Assembly: GCA_012274205.1 (NCBI GenBank)
Contig: JAAOZY010000130.1
Coordinates: 1 to 32,823, forward strand
DNA length: 32,823 nucleotides
From: Betaproteobacteria bacterium
GTDB taxonomy: Bacteria > Pseudomonadota > Gammaproteobacteria > Burkholderiales > SG8-39
Reading direction: 5' to 3'
The translations under genes were made by a program, and so were the position numbers. Below, one piece after another: positions 1 to 7,045 of this stretch (positions are counted from its first letter, which is position 1; every line of letters begins with the position of its first letter). The notes under the pieces are model-generated. The model searched no databases. It saw nothing but the letters and a program-made list of their open reading frames with translations, and was not told where the DNA came from.

Positions 1-294
1 GAGCGAGCCCACGCTGCCGAGCAGGATGGTGTAGCCGTCCGGCGCCGCGTGCGCGACCGCGTCGGTCGCGATGTTGCCGCCCGCGCCCGCCTTGTTCTCC
101 ACCACCACCTGCTGCCCCAGCCTTTCGCTGAGGCTCTTGGCGAGAATGCGCGCCACCGCATCGGTGCCCCCGCCCGGCGCAAATCCCACCACCATGGTAA
201 TGGTCCGGTTCGGGTAGGCGCTTTGCGCCTGCACGCTGCCGGCGGCACCCAAGGCCGCACACCAGGCGATCGCCGCGATTAATAGGGTTTTCAT
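1..294 (-). CDS. Bug/TctC-family tripartite tricarboxylate receptor, N-terminal part
   Basis: This is the first 98 codons of a periplasmic substrate-binding protein; the rest lies beyond the window edge. It starts MKTLLIAAIAWCAALGAAG, a signal peptide likely cut after a VQA motif near residue 23. The mature start, SAYPNRTITMVVGFAPGGG, is the hallmark opening of the Bug (TctC) family: a first beta strand followed by the glycine-rich loop that contacts the ligand carboxylate. The segments VVVENKAGAGGNIA and DGYTILLGSVGS also fit the family. The reading frame is open to base 1. A GGAG sequence sits about 7 bases before the ATG. Such receptors bind small carboxylates or related metabolites and are often orphan, without an adjacent TctAB permease. 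The substrate cannot be inferred. Confidence 0.9.
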   Translation of the reverse strand, partial: MKTLLIAAIAWCAALGAAGSVQAQSAYPNRTITMVVGFAPGGGTDAVARILAKSLSERLGQQVVVENKAGAGGNIATDAVAHAAPDGYTILLGSVGSL

Positions 295-437
295 GCTGTC
301 TCCGCATTTCGGGCATTCCACGGAACGCGAGAAATTCGACGTCCCGGGGCAGCGCCGCACTCGCAATTGCGCAATCTACCTGATGCGACCAATACGGGCA
401 ATGCCGCGCCGGCTGCCGCCTCGAGTGCGCGCCGGGC

Positions 438-466
438 TTGACTATCGCCGCGGCGGCGTCTATGAA
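438..466 (+). promoter_or_regulatory. Strong sigma70-type promoter
   Basis: A -35 box TTGACT (438-443) and a -10 box TATGAA (461-466) are separated by exactly 17 bases. Transcription would start near 473 and run towards the hairpins at 491-611. No protein gene on this strand follows, so the promoter most likely serves a non-coding RNA. This is sequence evidence only. Confidence 0.55.
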
Positions 467-472
467 TAAAGT

Positions 473-617
473 GTGGCCACAGAAGGAGACGAATCGACTG
501 GATAGTCATTCTTGATTCCACCACAACGGGGCGTAAGCCCTTACCCCGCCGTAACTACGGCAGCGGCACTTCCAAAATGGGTGCCCACAAGCCCCGCGAG
601 AAGCGGGGCTTTCTTTT
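473..617 (+). ncRNA. Candidate structured small RNA of about 145 nt
   Basis: Between a strong promoter and a terminator lie three further short stem-loops. The first (491-511) pairs GAAT and GACT with AGTC and ATTC around a GGAT loop, with one bulged base. The second (529-540) is GGGC-GTAA-GCCC, with a GNRA-type tetraloop. The third (548-561) is GCCGT-AACT-ACGGC. The last stem pairs 589-597 with 603-611 and is followed by a T-rich tract. An AAGGAG sits at 483-488, but no ATG or GTG start follows at a suitable distance. I do not recognise an Rfam family. It could also be a leader of something unrecognised, but nothing coding follows on this strand. Confidence 0.4.
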
Positions 618-740
618 GGGTCCCCGCGAGAAGCGGGGCTTTCTTTCTAGGTCCACGCGAGAAACGGGGTTTTCTCTTTAGGTCCGCGCGCATGCGGGGC
701 TTGCGCTTGGGTCCCGGCGCGTGCTGGGCCCTCTCCTCCC
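589..740 (+). terminator. Tandem array of terminator-like hairpin repeats
   Basis: Five units of about 29-31 bp follow each other, beginning near 591, 621, 652, 683 and 712. The first two contain a perfect CCCCGC-GAGAA-GCGGGG stem followed by CTTTCTTT and are near-identical. The third has mismatches in the stem, and the fourth and fifth are progressively decayed, though GGGTCC or AGGTCC junctions remain. The T-rich tracts lie on the plus strand, so the array is oriented to stop the transcript that starts near 473. The same stems may also limit read-through from prfC on the other strand. Confidence 0.6.
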
Positions 741-749
741 GGCGCCGGC

Positions 750-2402
750 TCAGGCGGGCGCAACGGCGTGTTCGCGCGTCTCGTGGAACACGAGCTTGGG
801 CCAGCGTTCCTGCGTAAGCTGGAGATTGACGCGGTTGGGGGCGAGGTAGGCGAGATTGCCGGCGGCATCGCGCGCGACATTGTGCCCGAGCGTTTTCTCG
901 AAATCGGCGAGCATGCGCCGGTCCTCGCCGGTGACCCAGCGCGCGCAGGTGATCGCGGTGCCCTCGAATACCGCGTCTACGCCGTATTCGCTCTGCAGCC
1001 GGCTCGCCACCACTTCGAACTGCAGCACGCCCACCGCGCCCAGGATCAGGTCCCCGCCCAGCGCGGGCTTATACACCTGCACCGCGCCTTCCTCGCCGAG
1101 CTGTTGCAGGCCCTTGTGCAGCTGCTTTACCTTGATCGGATTGCGGATGCGCACCGAGCGGAAAAAATCCGGGGCGAAATACGGAATGCCGGTGAACGAC
1201 AGCGCCTCACCCTCGGAAAAACTGTCGCCGATCTGCATTTGACCGTGGTTGGGCAGTCCGATGATGTCGCCGGCATAGGCCTCCTCGACCTGTTCGCGAT
1301 TCGAGGCCATGAACGTGACCACGTTGTTCACCTTGATGTCGCGCCCGATGCGCAAGTGCCTGATCTTCATGCCGCGCTCGAAGCGCCCCGAGCACACGCG
1401 CAGAAACGCAATGCGGTCGCGGTGCGCCGGATCCATATTGGCCTGAATCTTGAACACGAAGCCGGAAAAACGCGGTTCGTCCGGAGCGACCACACGCGTC
1501 GTGGCATCGCGTCCGCGCGGCCCCGGCGCCCAGTCGATCAGCGCGCTGAGGATCTCGCGTACGCCGAAATTGTTCACGGCGGAACCGAAAAACACCGGCG
1601 TCTGCCTGCCATCGAGGAATGCGACCGGATCGAACGGATGCAGCGCGCTGCGCACCAGCGCGACTTCGCTCTTGAGCTGTTCGATCTCGCGCGGAAACAT
1701 TTCTGCCAGGCGCGGGTTGTCGATGCCGGCGACGGTCTCGAATTCCTGGTCGGCGCGCTCCTCGCCGGCGGTGAACAGCAGGATCTCATCGCGCAGCAGG
1801 TGGTAGACCCCGCGAAAGGACTTGCCCATGCCGATCGGCCATGTCACCGGGGCGCACTGGATCTTCAGCACCGCCTCCACCTCTTCCACCAGCGCCACCG
1901 GATCCCGGGTTTCGCGATCCATCTTGTTCATGAAGGTCAGGATGGGGGTGCTGCGCATGCGGCACACGTTGAGCAGCTTGATCGTCTGTTCTTCCACGCC
2001 TTTGGCCGCGTCGATCACCATCAGCGCGGAATCGACCGCCGTGAGCACGCGGTAAGTGTCCTCGGAGAAATCCTGGTGTCCCGGGGTATCGAGCAGGTTG
2101 ACCACGCAGTCGCGGTATTCGAACTGCATCACCGAGCTCGCCACCGAAATCCCGCGCTGCTTCTCGATTTCCATCCAGTCCGAGGTTGCGTGCCGGCGGC
2201 TCTTGCGCGCCTTCACCGTGCCCGCAAGGTGGATGGCGCCGGAAAATAGCAGCAACTTTTCGGTCAGGGTGGTCTTGCCCGCGTCGGGGTGCGCGATGAT
2301 GCCGAAGGTGCGGCGGCGCGCCATTTCGCGTGCGATCCGCTCCGCCGGCGCGCGACCGGCGTCGGCGCCCTGGGGCGATGCATGCTCGGTCACGGCGGCC
2401 AT
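750..2402 (-). CDS. prfC: Peptide chain release factor 3 (RF3)
   Basis: RF3 is the translational GTPase that recycles RF1 and RF2 from the ribosome after peptide release. The GTPase domain is clear: P-loop AHPDAGKTT, switch [16 protein letters not shown] and base-recognition NKMDR. The [20 protein letters not shown] segment is diagnostic of RF3 against EF-G. The C-terminal region ([23 protein letters not shown]) also matches RF3. I chose the ATG at 2402 (start MAAVTEHA), giving 550 residues, somewhat longer than the usual 525-535. The conserved family start aligns with [14 protein letters not shown] near residue 25, so the first two dozen residues may be extra. No strong ribosome site is visible. 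The gene diverges from the TAXI-type gene at 2548. Confidence 0.93.
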   Translation of the reverse strand: MAAVTEHASPQGADAGRAPAERIAREMARRRTFGIIAHPDAGKTTLTEKLLLFSGAIHLAGTVKARKSRRHATSDWMEIEKQRGISVASSVMQFEYRDCVVNLLDTPGHQDFSEDTYRVLTAVDSALMVIDAAKGVEEQTIKLLNVCRMRSTPILTFMNKMDRETRDPVALVEEVEAVLKIQCAPVTWPIGMGKSFRGVYHLLRDEILLFTAGEERADQEFETVAGIDNPRLAEMFPREIEQLKSEVALVRSALHPFDPVAFLDGRQTPVFFGSAVNNFGVREILSALIDWAPGPRGRDATTRVVAPDEPRFSGFVFKIQANMDPAHRDRIAFLRVCSGRFERGMKIRHLRIGRDIKVNNVVTFMASNREQVEEAYAGDIIGLPNHGQMQIGDSFSEGEALSFTGIPYFAPDFFRSVRIRNPIKVKQLHKGLQQLGEEGAVQVYKPALGGDLILGAVGVLQFEVVASRLQSEYGVDAVFEGTAITCARWVTGEDRRMLADFEKTLGHNVARDAAGNLAYLAPNRVNLQLTQERWPKLVFHETREHAVAPA

Positions 2403-2547
2403 GGACACAGATGTGCGAAAAGGGCGGCAGTCTACCGGCTCCGCGCGCAGAAGTCCATCGCCATCATCGCGCGCGACGCGGCCTCGACGCTGTCCCGTTG
2501 CCGCCTTTGGCCCGCGCGCCGGCGCCAGATCCGGACGGATTTCCGCT

Positions 2548-3906
2548 ATGCTTCCGCGCATGCCACGCCTGCTGCGCAACACACTGCTCTCGCTGCGCGA
2601 TCTGGTCGCGACGGCCGGGCCGTTCGTGTTGATCGCCCTGCTGTTGCTTGCCGCTGCCTATTACCTGCTCGATCCGGCTCCGCCCAAGCGCGTAGTGCTC
2701 GCAACCGGGCCTGAGCAAAGCGATTACGCCGAGTTCGGCAAGCGCTACGCGGACGAACTCAGGAGCTACGGCATCGAGGTCGTGCTCCGGCCCACGCAGG
2801 GTTCCGCGGAGAACAGGCGCCTGCTGCGCGATGCCACACAGGAGGTGGAGCTGGGTTTCGTGCGCGGCGGTTCCAGCGATGCCACGCGCGCCGCGGACGA
2901 AGACACGCGCGGCGTGCAGCTCGTGTCCCTGGGCAGCCTCTACCTCGAACCCGTGTGGCTGTTCTACCGCAGCGAAGCGGCGCAGAAGCTGAATCGCCAG
3001 GCGACGCTGACGCAGCTGGAGGACCTGCGCGGCTGGCGCGTCGACGTGGGCGCGCGCGGCAGCGGCGTGACCGGCCTGTTCGGCAAGCTGCTGCACGCCA
3101 ACGGCATCGAGCGCAGCAGCTTCACCGAGAGCCGCATGGAGCAGACGCCCGCGGTAGTGGCCCTGCTCGCCGGCGAGCTCGACGCGATGGTGCTCGCCGC
3201 GGCGCCCGAATCGCTGATGGTGCAGATGCTGCTGCAGACGCCCGGCGTGAAACCATTCGAGTTCGCGCAGGCGGAGGCGTATGCGCGCCGCCTTCCCTAC
3301 CTGCGCGCGGTGACGCTGCCACGCGGCGTGGTAAGCCTCGCGCGCGACCTGCCGGCGCACGACCTGCCGCTCATCGCCACGACCACCGCGCTGGTGGCGC
3401 GCGCGGACACCCATCCAGCGCTGCTGCAGCTGTTCGTGCAGGCGGCGCACAAGATCCACAGCGGCACCGGCTGGCTCGTGCACGCCGGTGAATTCCCCTC
3501 GCCGCAGAATACCGAGCTGCCGCTGGCCAGGGAAGCCGAGCGCTACTACCGCAACGGCGCGCCGCTGCTGCAGCGCTACCTGCCCTTCTGGCTGGCCAAC
3601 CTGATCGAGCGCATGTGGGTGGTGCTGGTGTCCATTATTGCGGTGCTGATCCCGCTCGCGCGCGTGGTGCCGCCGCTGTACGAATTCCGCATCCGCTCGC
3701 GCATCTTCCGCTGGTACCGCCAGCTGCGCGAGATCGAGGATGCGCTGCGCGAGAGTTCGGCGTCCAAAGCGGCGCTGCGCGACGCGCTCGACAAGCTCGA
3801 GGCCAAGGCGCAGAACGTGACGGTGCCCCTGTCCTACGCCGACCAGCTGTACTCCCTGCGCAGCCACATCCAGCTGGTGCGCGAGCGCCTGTCGTCCCCG
3901 GACTAA
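2548..3906 (+). CDS. Membrane-anchored TAXI-family TRAP solute-binding protein, orphan
   Basis: The 452-residue product belongs to the TAXI group of TRAP substrate-binding proteins. A hydrophobic segment at about residues 25-44 ([18 protein letters not shown]) anchors the N-terminus. The binding fold follows, with [23 protein letters not shown] as the typical first strand and helix. A second transmembrane helix near residues 355-375 ([19 protein letters not shown]) is followed by a basic, helical cytoplasmic tail of about 75 residues. Ordinary TAXI receptors are about 320 residues, free in the periplasm and encoded next to a permease. This one has no permease beside it on its strand, and its stop is 4 bases from the convergent dctM stop. 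Role unknown; it may act as a membrane-bound sensor or receptor. The ATG at 2560 is an alternative start. Confidence 0.8.
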   Translation: MLPRMPRLLRNTLLSLRDLVATAGPFVLIALLLLAAAYYLLDPAPPKRVVLATGPEQSDYAEFGKRYADELRSYGIEVVLRPTQGSAENRRLLRDATQEVELGFVRGGSSDATRAADEDTRGVQLVSLGSLYLEPVWLFYRSEAAQKLNRQATLTQLEDLRGWRVDVGARGSGVTGLFGKLLHANGIERSSFTESRMEQTPAVVALLAGELDAMVLAAAPESLMVQMLLQTPGVKPFEFAQAEAYARRLPYLRAVTLPRGVVSLARDLPAHDLPLIATTTALVARADTHPALLQLFVQAAHKIHSGTGWLVHAGEFPSPQNTELPLAREAERYYRNGAPLLQRYLPFWLANLIERMWVVLVSIIAVLIPLARVVPPLYEFRIRSRIFRWYRQLREIEDALRESSASKAALRDALDKLEAKAQNVTVPLSYADQLYSLRSHIQLVRERLSSPD

Positions 3907-3910
3907 CGCG

Positions 3911-5230
3911 TCAACCCATGCGCCCCGGCAGGTAGAGCGCGATCATGGGGAAGCTGATCAGGATCGCAAGCCGAATCAGGTCGGTGACCACGAACGGAAG
4001 CACACCGAGGAAGATGGTGGTGAAACTCACGTCCTTCACCACGCTCTTGATGACGAACACGTTCATGCCCACCGGCGGATGGATCAGCCCGAGTTCGACC
4101 GTCATGACGATGATGACGCCGAACCAGATGGGGTCGAAGCCAAGAGCCATGATCACCGGGAAAATGATCGGCACGGTCAGAATGATCATGGCCATCGCAT
4201 CCATCAGGCAGCCGAGCACCAGATACATCAGCATGATCAGCACCAGCACGCCGTAGCGCCCGAGCCCGAGACCGGTCAGAAACATGGTTACTTTCTGCGG
4301 CGTCTGCGTGACCGTGAGGAAATAGCCGAACAGGATCGCGCCGATCAGCACCGTGAACACCGCGGCGGAGGTGCGCGTGGCATCGAGCAGGGACTTGCGA
4401 ATCAGCGCGCGCGTCAAGCGCCGGCGCAGCACGCCGAGGACGAAGGCGCCCCCCGCACCCACGCCGCCCGCCTCGGTCGGGGTGAACAGGCCGCCGTACA
4501 GGCCGCCGATGACGAACGCGAACAACACCAGGGGCGCCCAGACGTCGCTCAGCCCCTTGAAACGCTGGGTCCAGGTGCTGGGCGTGCCGGCCGGAAGGAA
4601 CTTCGGCCGCACCAGGCCGATCAGCGCGACCGTGATCACGTACATCGACATAGCGAGCATGCCCGGCAGAATGCCGGCCGCAAACAGTTTCCCGATATCC
4701 TGCTGGGTGATGATGCCGTAGACGGCCAGCACGGTCGAAGGCGGCAGCATCGCGCCCAGCGTTCCGCCGGCCGCGATGACGCCCGTCGAAAACGTCTGCG
4801 GATAGCCATAGCGGCGCATTTCCGGATAGGCCACATTTGCGAACGTGGCCGCGGTCGCGACCGACGAGCCGCAGATCGCGGCAAAGCCGCCGCAGGCGAC
4901 AACGGTGGCGATGCCCAGGCCGCCCTTCAAATGCCCGACGAGCGTATTCGCTGCCCGGAACAGCTCGCGGCTGACGCCGGAATTCGACACGAACGCCCCC
5001 ATCAGTATGAACATCGGGATCACGCCGAAGGTGTAATCGGTCACCGTACGCATCGAGGTTTGCCCGACCAGCTTCAGCGCCGGGCCGGCACCGACCAGGT
5101 AGCTGTATCCGGTTACGCCGACCAGGCCCATCGCCATTCCCACCGGGACGCGCAACAGCATCAGCGCGAACAGGACGATGAAGCCGGTGATGGCGACTCC
5201 GTCCGTGCCCATCACGAAGGCCTCACTCAT
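3911..5230 (-). CDS. dctM: TRAP transporter large permease subunit (DctM)
   Basis: This 439-residue, highly hydrophobic protein is the large (about 12-helix) subunit of a TRAP transporter, which uses a sodium or proton gradient to import a solute delivered by the DctP receptor. Family signatures include LRVPVGMAMGLVG near the start, IPMFILMGAFVSNSGVSRELF, GFAAICGSSVATAATF, GGTLGAMLPPSTVLAVYGI, TPTEAGGVGAGGAF and LIHPPVGMNVFVI. The ATG at 5230 lies inside the end of dctQ, overlapping it by 8 bases, which indicates translational coupling. It is the last gene of the dctPQM operon and converges on the TAXI-type gene with only 4 bases between stops; no terminator is visible there. Confidence 0.95.
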   Translation of the reverse strand: MSEAFVMGTDGVAITGFIVLFALMLLRVPVGMAMGLVGVTGYSYLVGAGPALKLVGQTSMRTVTDYTFGVIPMFILMGAFVSNSGVSRELFRAANTLVGHLKGGLGIATVVACGGFAAICGSSVATAATFANVAYPEMRRYGYPQTFSTGVIAAGGTLGAMLPPSTVLAVYGIITQQDIGKLFAAGILPGMLAMSMYVITVALIGLVRPKFLPAGTPSTWTQRFKGLSDVWAPLVLFAFVIGGLYGGLFTPTEAGGVGAGGAFVLGVLRRRLTRALIRKSLLDATRTSAAVFTVLIGAILFGYFLTVTQTPQKVTMFLTGLGLGRYGVLVLIMLMYLVLGCLMDAMAMIILTVPIIFPVIMALGFDPIWFGVIIVMTVELGLIHPPVGMNVFVIKSVVKDVSFTTIFLGVLPFVVTDLIRLAILISFPMIALYLPGRMG

Positions 5231-5747
5231 CGGCTTCTGCCTGGTGCCTGGGCGCAACCAGGTCCGGATGAAATATCAGGCGATAAGTGCGTATCGCAAT
5301 CAGGACTACGGCGGACACGTCGCCGGCCCAGGCGACCGCGAAGAACGGCCAGGTCGGCAGGCCGAGATCGTAGGTCAGCACGTGGTCCGCGAACGTGCCG
5401 CGGACTTTGTCGAACAACATGACCGTCTGCACCGTCACCACGAACAGCAGCACCAGGGTTGCGAAAATGTCGATCAGGCGCTTGTACCTGGGGCCGACCG
5501 CCCCCCACACCAAATCGACCGTGATGTGCGTGCCGCGGTAACTCGTCGCCGCGATACCCCAGAATATGAGAATGCCGAGCAGCAGTCGTCCGAAATCATA
5601 GCCATCAGGAATGGACACGCTGAAAAAATAGCGCAGCAGGACCGAGATGAATATGTCGGCGGCGACGATTCCGACGAACACCGCCGCCAGCAGCTCGATC
5701 GAGTCGATCACCCGGTCCATGAAGTTGCGCTTCACGTGTCGCGGCAT
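5223..5747 (-). CDS. dctQ: TRAP transporter small permease subunit (DctQ)
   Basis: A 174-residue protein with four hydrophobic helices, as expected for the DctQ subunit that pairs with DctM. The motif FGRLLLGILIFWGIAATSYRGTHITVDLV is typical: the RG-T-HI-VD stretch after helix 2 is the most conserved part of the family. It overlaps dctM by 8 bases and follows dctP after a 102-base gap holding a long hairpin. The ATG at 5747 is used here; an internal ATG at 5720 (MDRVIDSIE) is an alternative and better matches usual DctQ starts. No clear ribosome site precedes either. Confidence 0.92.
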   Translation of the reverse strand: MPRHVKRNFMDRVIDSIELLAAVFVGIVAADIFISVLLRYFFSVSIPDGYDFGRLLLGILIFWGIAATSYRGTHITVDLVWGAVGPRYKRLIDIFATLVLLFVVTVQTVMLFDKVRGTFADHVLTYDLGLPTWPFFAVAWAGDVSAVVLIAIRTYRLIFHPDLVAPRHQAEADE

Positions 5748-5793
5748 CGGTACTGACCGGCTGTCAGGTGAGGAGGGGTGGCTTCAAACACGA

Positions 5794-5829
5794 GCGGGCC
5801 CGGCCGACATCATGCTCGGCCGGGCCCGC
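5794..5829 (-). terminator. 14-bp hairpin between dctP and dctQ, probable attenuator
   Basis: A perfect 14-base inverted repeat (5794-5807 against 5816-5829, GC-rich, 8-base loop) lies between the dctP stop and the dctQ start. On the minus strand only a short, weak T-run (GTGTTT) follows, so termination is probably partial. The expected effect is a stabilised dctP message with reduced permease transcription, which suits a transporter needing excess binding protein. Confidence 0.6.
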
Positions 5830-5849
5830 CTGAAAGCGGAAAATGCGGC

Positions 5850-6872
5850 TCAGAAGCCCGCTTTATATTTGGTCAGGGTTTGCTTCAGGCCGTCGAGCAC
5901 GGACTTCGGATCGTAGCCTTCCTTGCGCACGTCGTTTGCCCACTGAGCCTCGACCGGGGCGACCGCCTTGTGCCAGGCCGCCAGCTGCTCCGGCGTCAGC
6001 TTGTAGACCTCGTGGCCCGGCTCGGCGGCGAGCTTGGCGCGGCCGGCGAATTCGAAGTCGGCCCAGGGCGCGCCCACCTTCTGCGCCCACTCGGTGTTGC
6101 AGTGGGCGTCGATGACCTTTTTCTGCGCCGCGGACATGGCGTCGTACTTCGCCTTGTTCATGACCCAGACGAAAGGCGTCGTGTACAGCGGCACATCCAT
6201 GTGGAACTTAACCACCTTGTCGATGCCGAACAGCACCAGCGAGCCCCAGGGGAAGGTAATCGCGTCGGCGACGCGGCGTTCGAGCACATCGCGCGCCTCG
6301 GGCGCCGATGACTGCACGTTGGTGCCGCCGAGCAAGGTCACCATCTGGCCGATGGTACTCGTTGCCGGCCGTATCTTCATGCCGCGTATCTCGTCGGGCG
6401 AGACGATTTTCTTATGCGAATGCAAGGCACCCGGATCGTGCACGAAGGCGAAGCAGAAATGCACGTCTTTCATTTCCTTGGCCGCGTACTGGCGGTACCA
6501 GGCGTCGATGGCAGCGCTGCCGCTCTTGCCGTTGGAGAACAGGAAAGGCAGCGAAGCGCCGGCGATCACCGGGAAACGTCCGGGCTGGTAGCCCGGGTTG
6601 ACGTAGGCAAAATCGGCGATCCCGTCGCGCGCCATGTCATAGTGATCGAATGCCTTGCCCAGCTGCTCGGAGGGAAACAGGGCATAGCCGAGGGATCCGC
6701 CCGATGCTTTCTTGATGTCCTCGGCCCACACCTGCAATGCGGGGTTGAGCGGATGCTGCGGCGGGAGCCAGGTCGCAAGCTTCAGGTCGATGTGCTTGTC
6801 CTGCGCGACTGCATTTCCCATGCACAAGCCCAATGCGAGCGTGCACAGCCCTAACCAGCGTGCGCCTTTCAT
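5850..6872 (-). CDS. dctP: TRAP transporter solute-binding protein (DctP)
   Basis: The 340-residue periplasmic receptor of the TRAP system starts with a signal peptide (MKGARWLGLCTLALGLCMGN, cut after AVA before QDKHID). The mature protein opens with LKLATWLPPQHPLNPALQVWAEDI, typical of DctP. The segment DEIRGMKIRP carries the conserved arginine that clamps a ligand carboxylate. PEARDVLERRVADAITFPWGS and PLYTTPFVWVMNKAKYDAM also match. The start at 6872 is supported by a near-perfect AGGAGGAGA ribosome site. It is the first gene of the dctPQM operon. The ligand is probably an organic acid; nothing nearby identifies it. Confidence 0.95.
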   Translation of the reverse strand: MKGARWLGLCTLALGLCMGNAVAQDKHIDLKLATWLPPQHPLNPALQVWAEDIKKASGGSLGYALFPSEQLGKAFDHYDMARDGIADFAYVNPGYQPGRFPVIAGASLPFLFSNGKSGSAAIDAWYRQYAAKEMKDVHFCFAFVHDPGALHSHKKIVSPDEIRGMKIRPATSTIGQMVTLLGGTNVQSSAPEARDVLERRVADAITFPWGSLVLFGIDKVVKFHMDVPLYTTPFVWVMNKAKYDAMSAAQKKVIDAHCNTEWAQKVGAPWADFEFAGRAKLAAEPGHEVYKLTPEQLAAWHKAVAPVEAQWANDVRKEGYDPKSVLDGLKQTLTKYKAGF

Positions 6873-6934
6873 AGTCTCCTCCTCAGGATATTCGAATGGA
6901 CATGAAGCCTCGCCGGGCTTCGCCGTCCCGTCGG

Positions 6935-6963
6935 ATTGTATGTGAGCAAGGCATAGGATGCAA
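6935..6963 (-). promoter_or_regulatory. Promoter of the dctPQM operon
   Basis: On the minus strand a -35 box TTGCAT (6963-6958) and a -10 box TACAAT (6940-6935) are separated by exactly 17 bases. Transcription would start near 6928, giving a leader of about 55 bases before the strong ribosome site of dctP. Confidence 0.55.
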
Positions 6964-7024
6964 TCTGGCGCAGCGCGGGGCCGCGCTGCGAACGCCGCAT
7001 CCATCCGCGATCTCCGTCGTGCCC

Positions 7025-7045
7025 TTACCTTATAATGATTCATGC
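7025..7045 (+). promoter_or_regulatory. feoB promoter -10 box with possible Fur half-site
   Basis: A consensus -10 box TATAAT occupies 7031-7036, and the feoB ATG follows at 7042, so the predicted transcription start falls on or next to the start codon. No clear -35 box is seen. TATAATGAT resembles one half of the Fur box (GATAATGAT), and ATGATTCAT (7034-7042) forms a small inverted repeat. Fur control of feoB is well known in other bacteria; here it is inferred from this partial match only. Confidence 0.4.

Noticed and set aside
512-817. Short plus-strand frame with repeated ARSGAFF-type peptides
   Set aside because: The repeats are translations of the terminator-like DNA units. It starts at TTG, has no ribosome site and runs into prfC.
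768-2249. Open frame of 493 codons on the plus strand opposite prfC
   Set aside because: It lies fully within prfC, has low-complexity composition and matches no family; prfC is certain.
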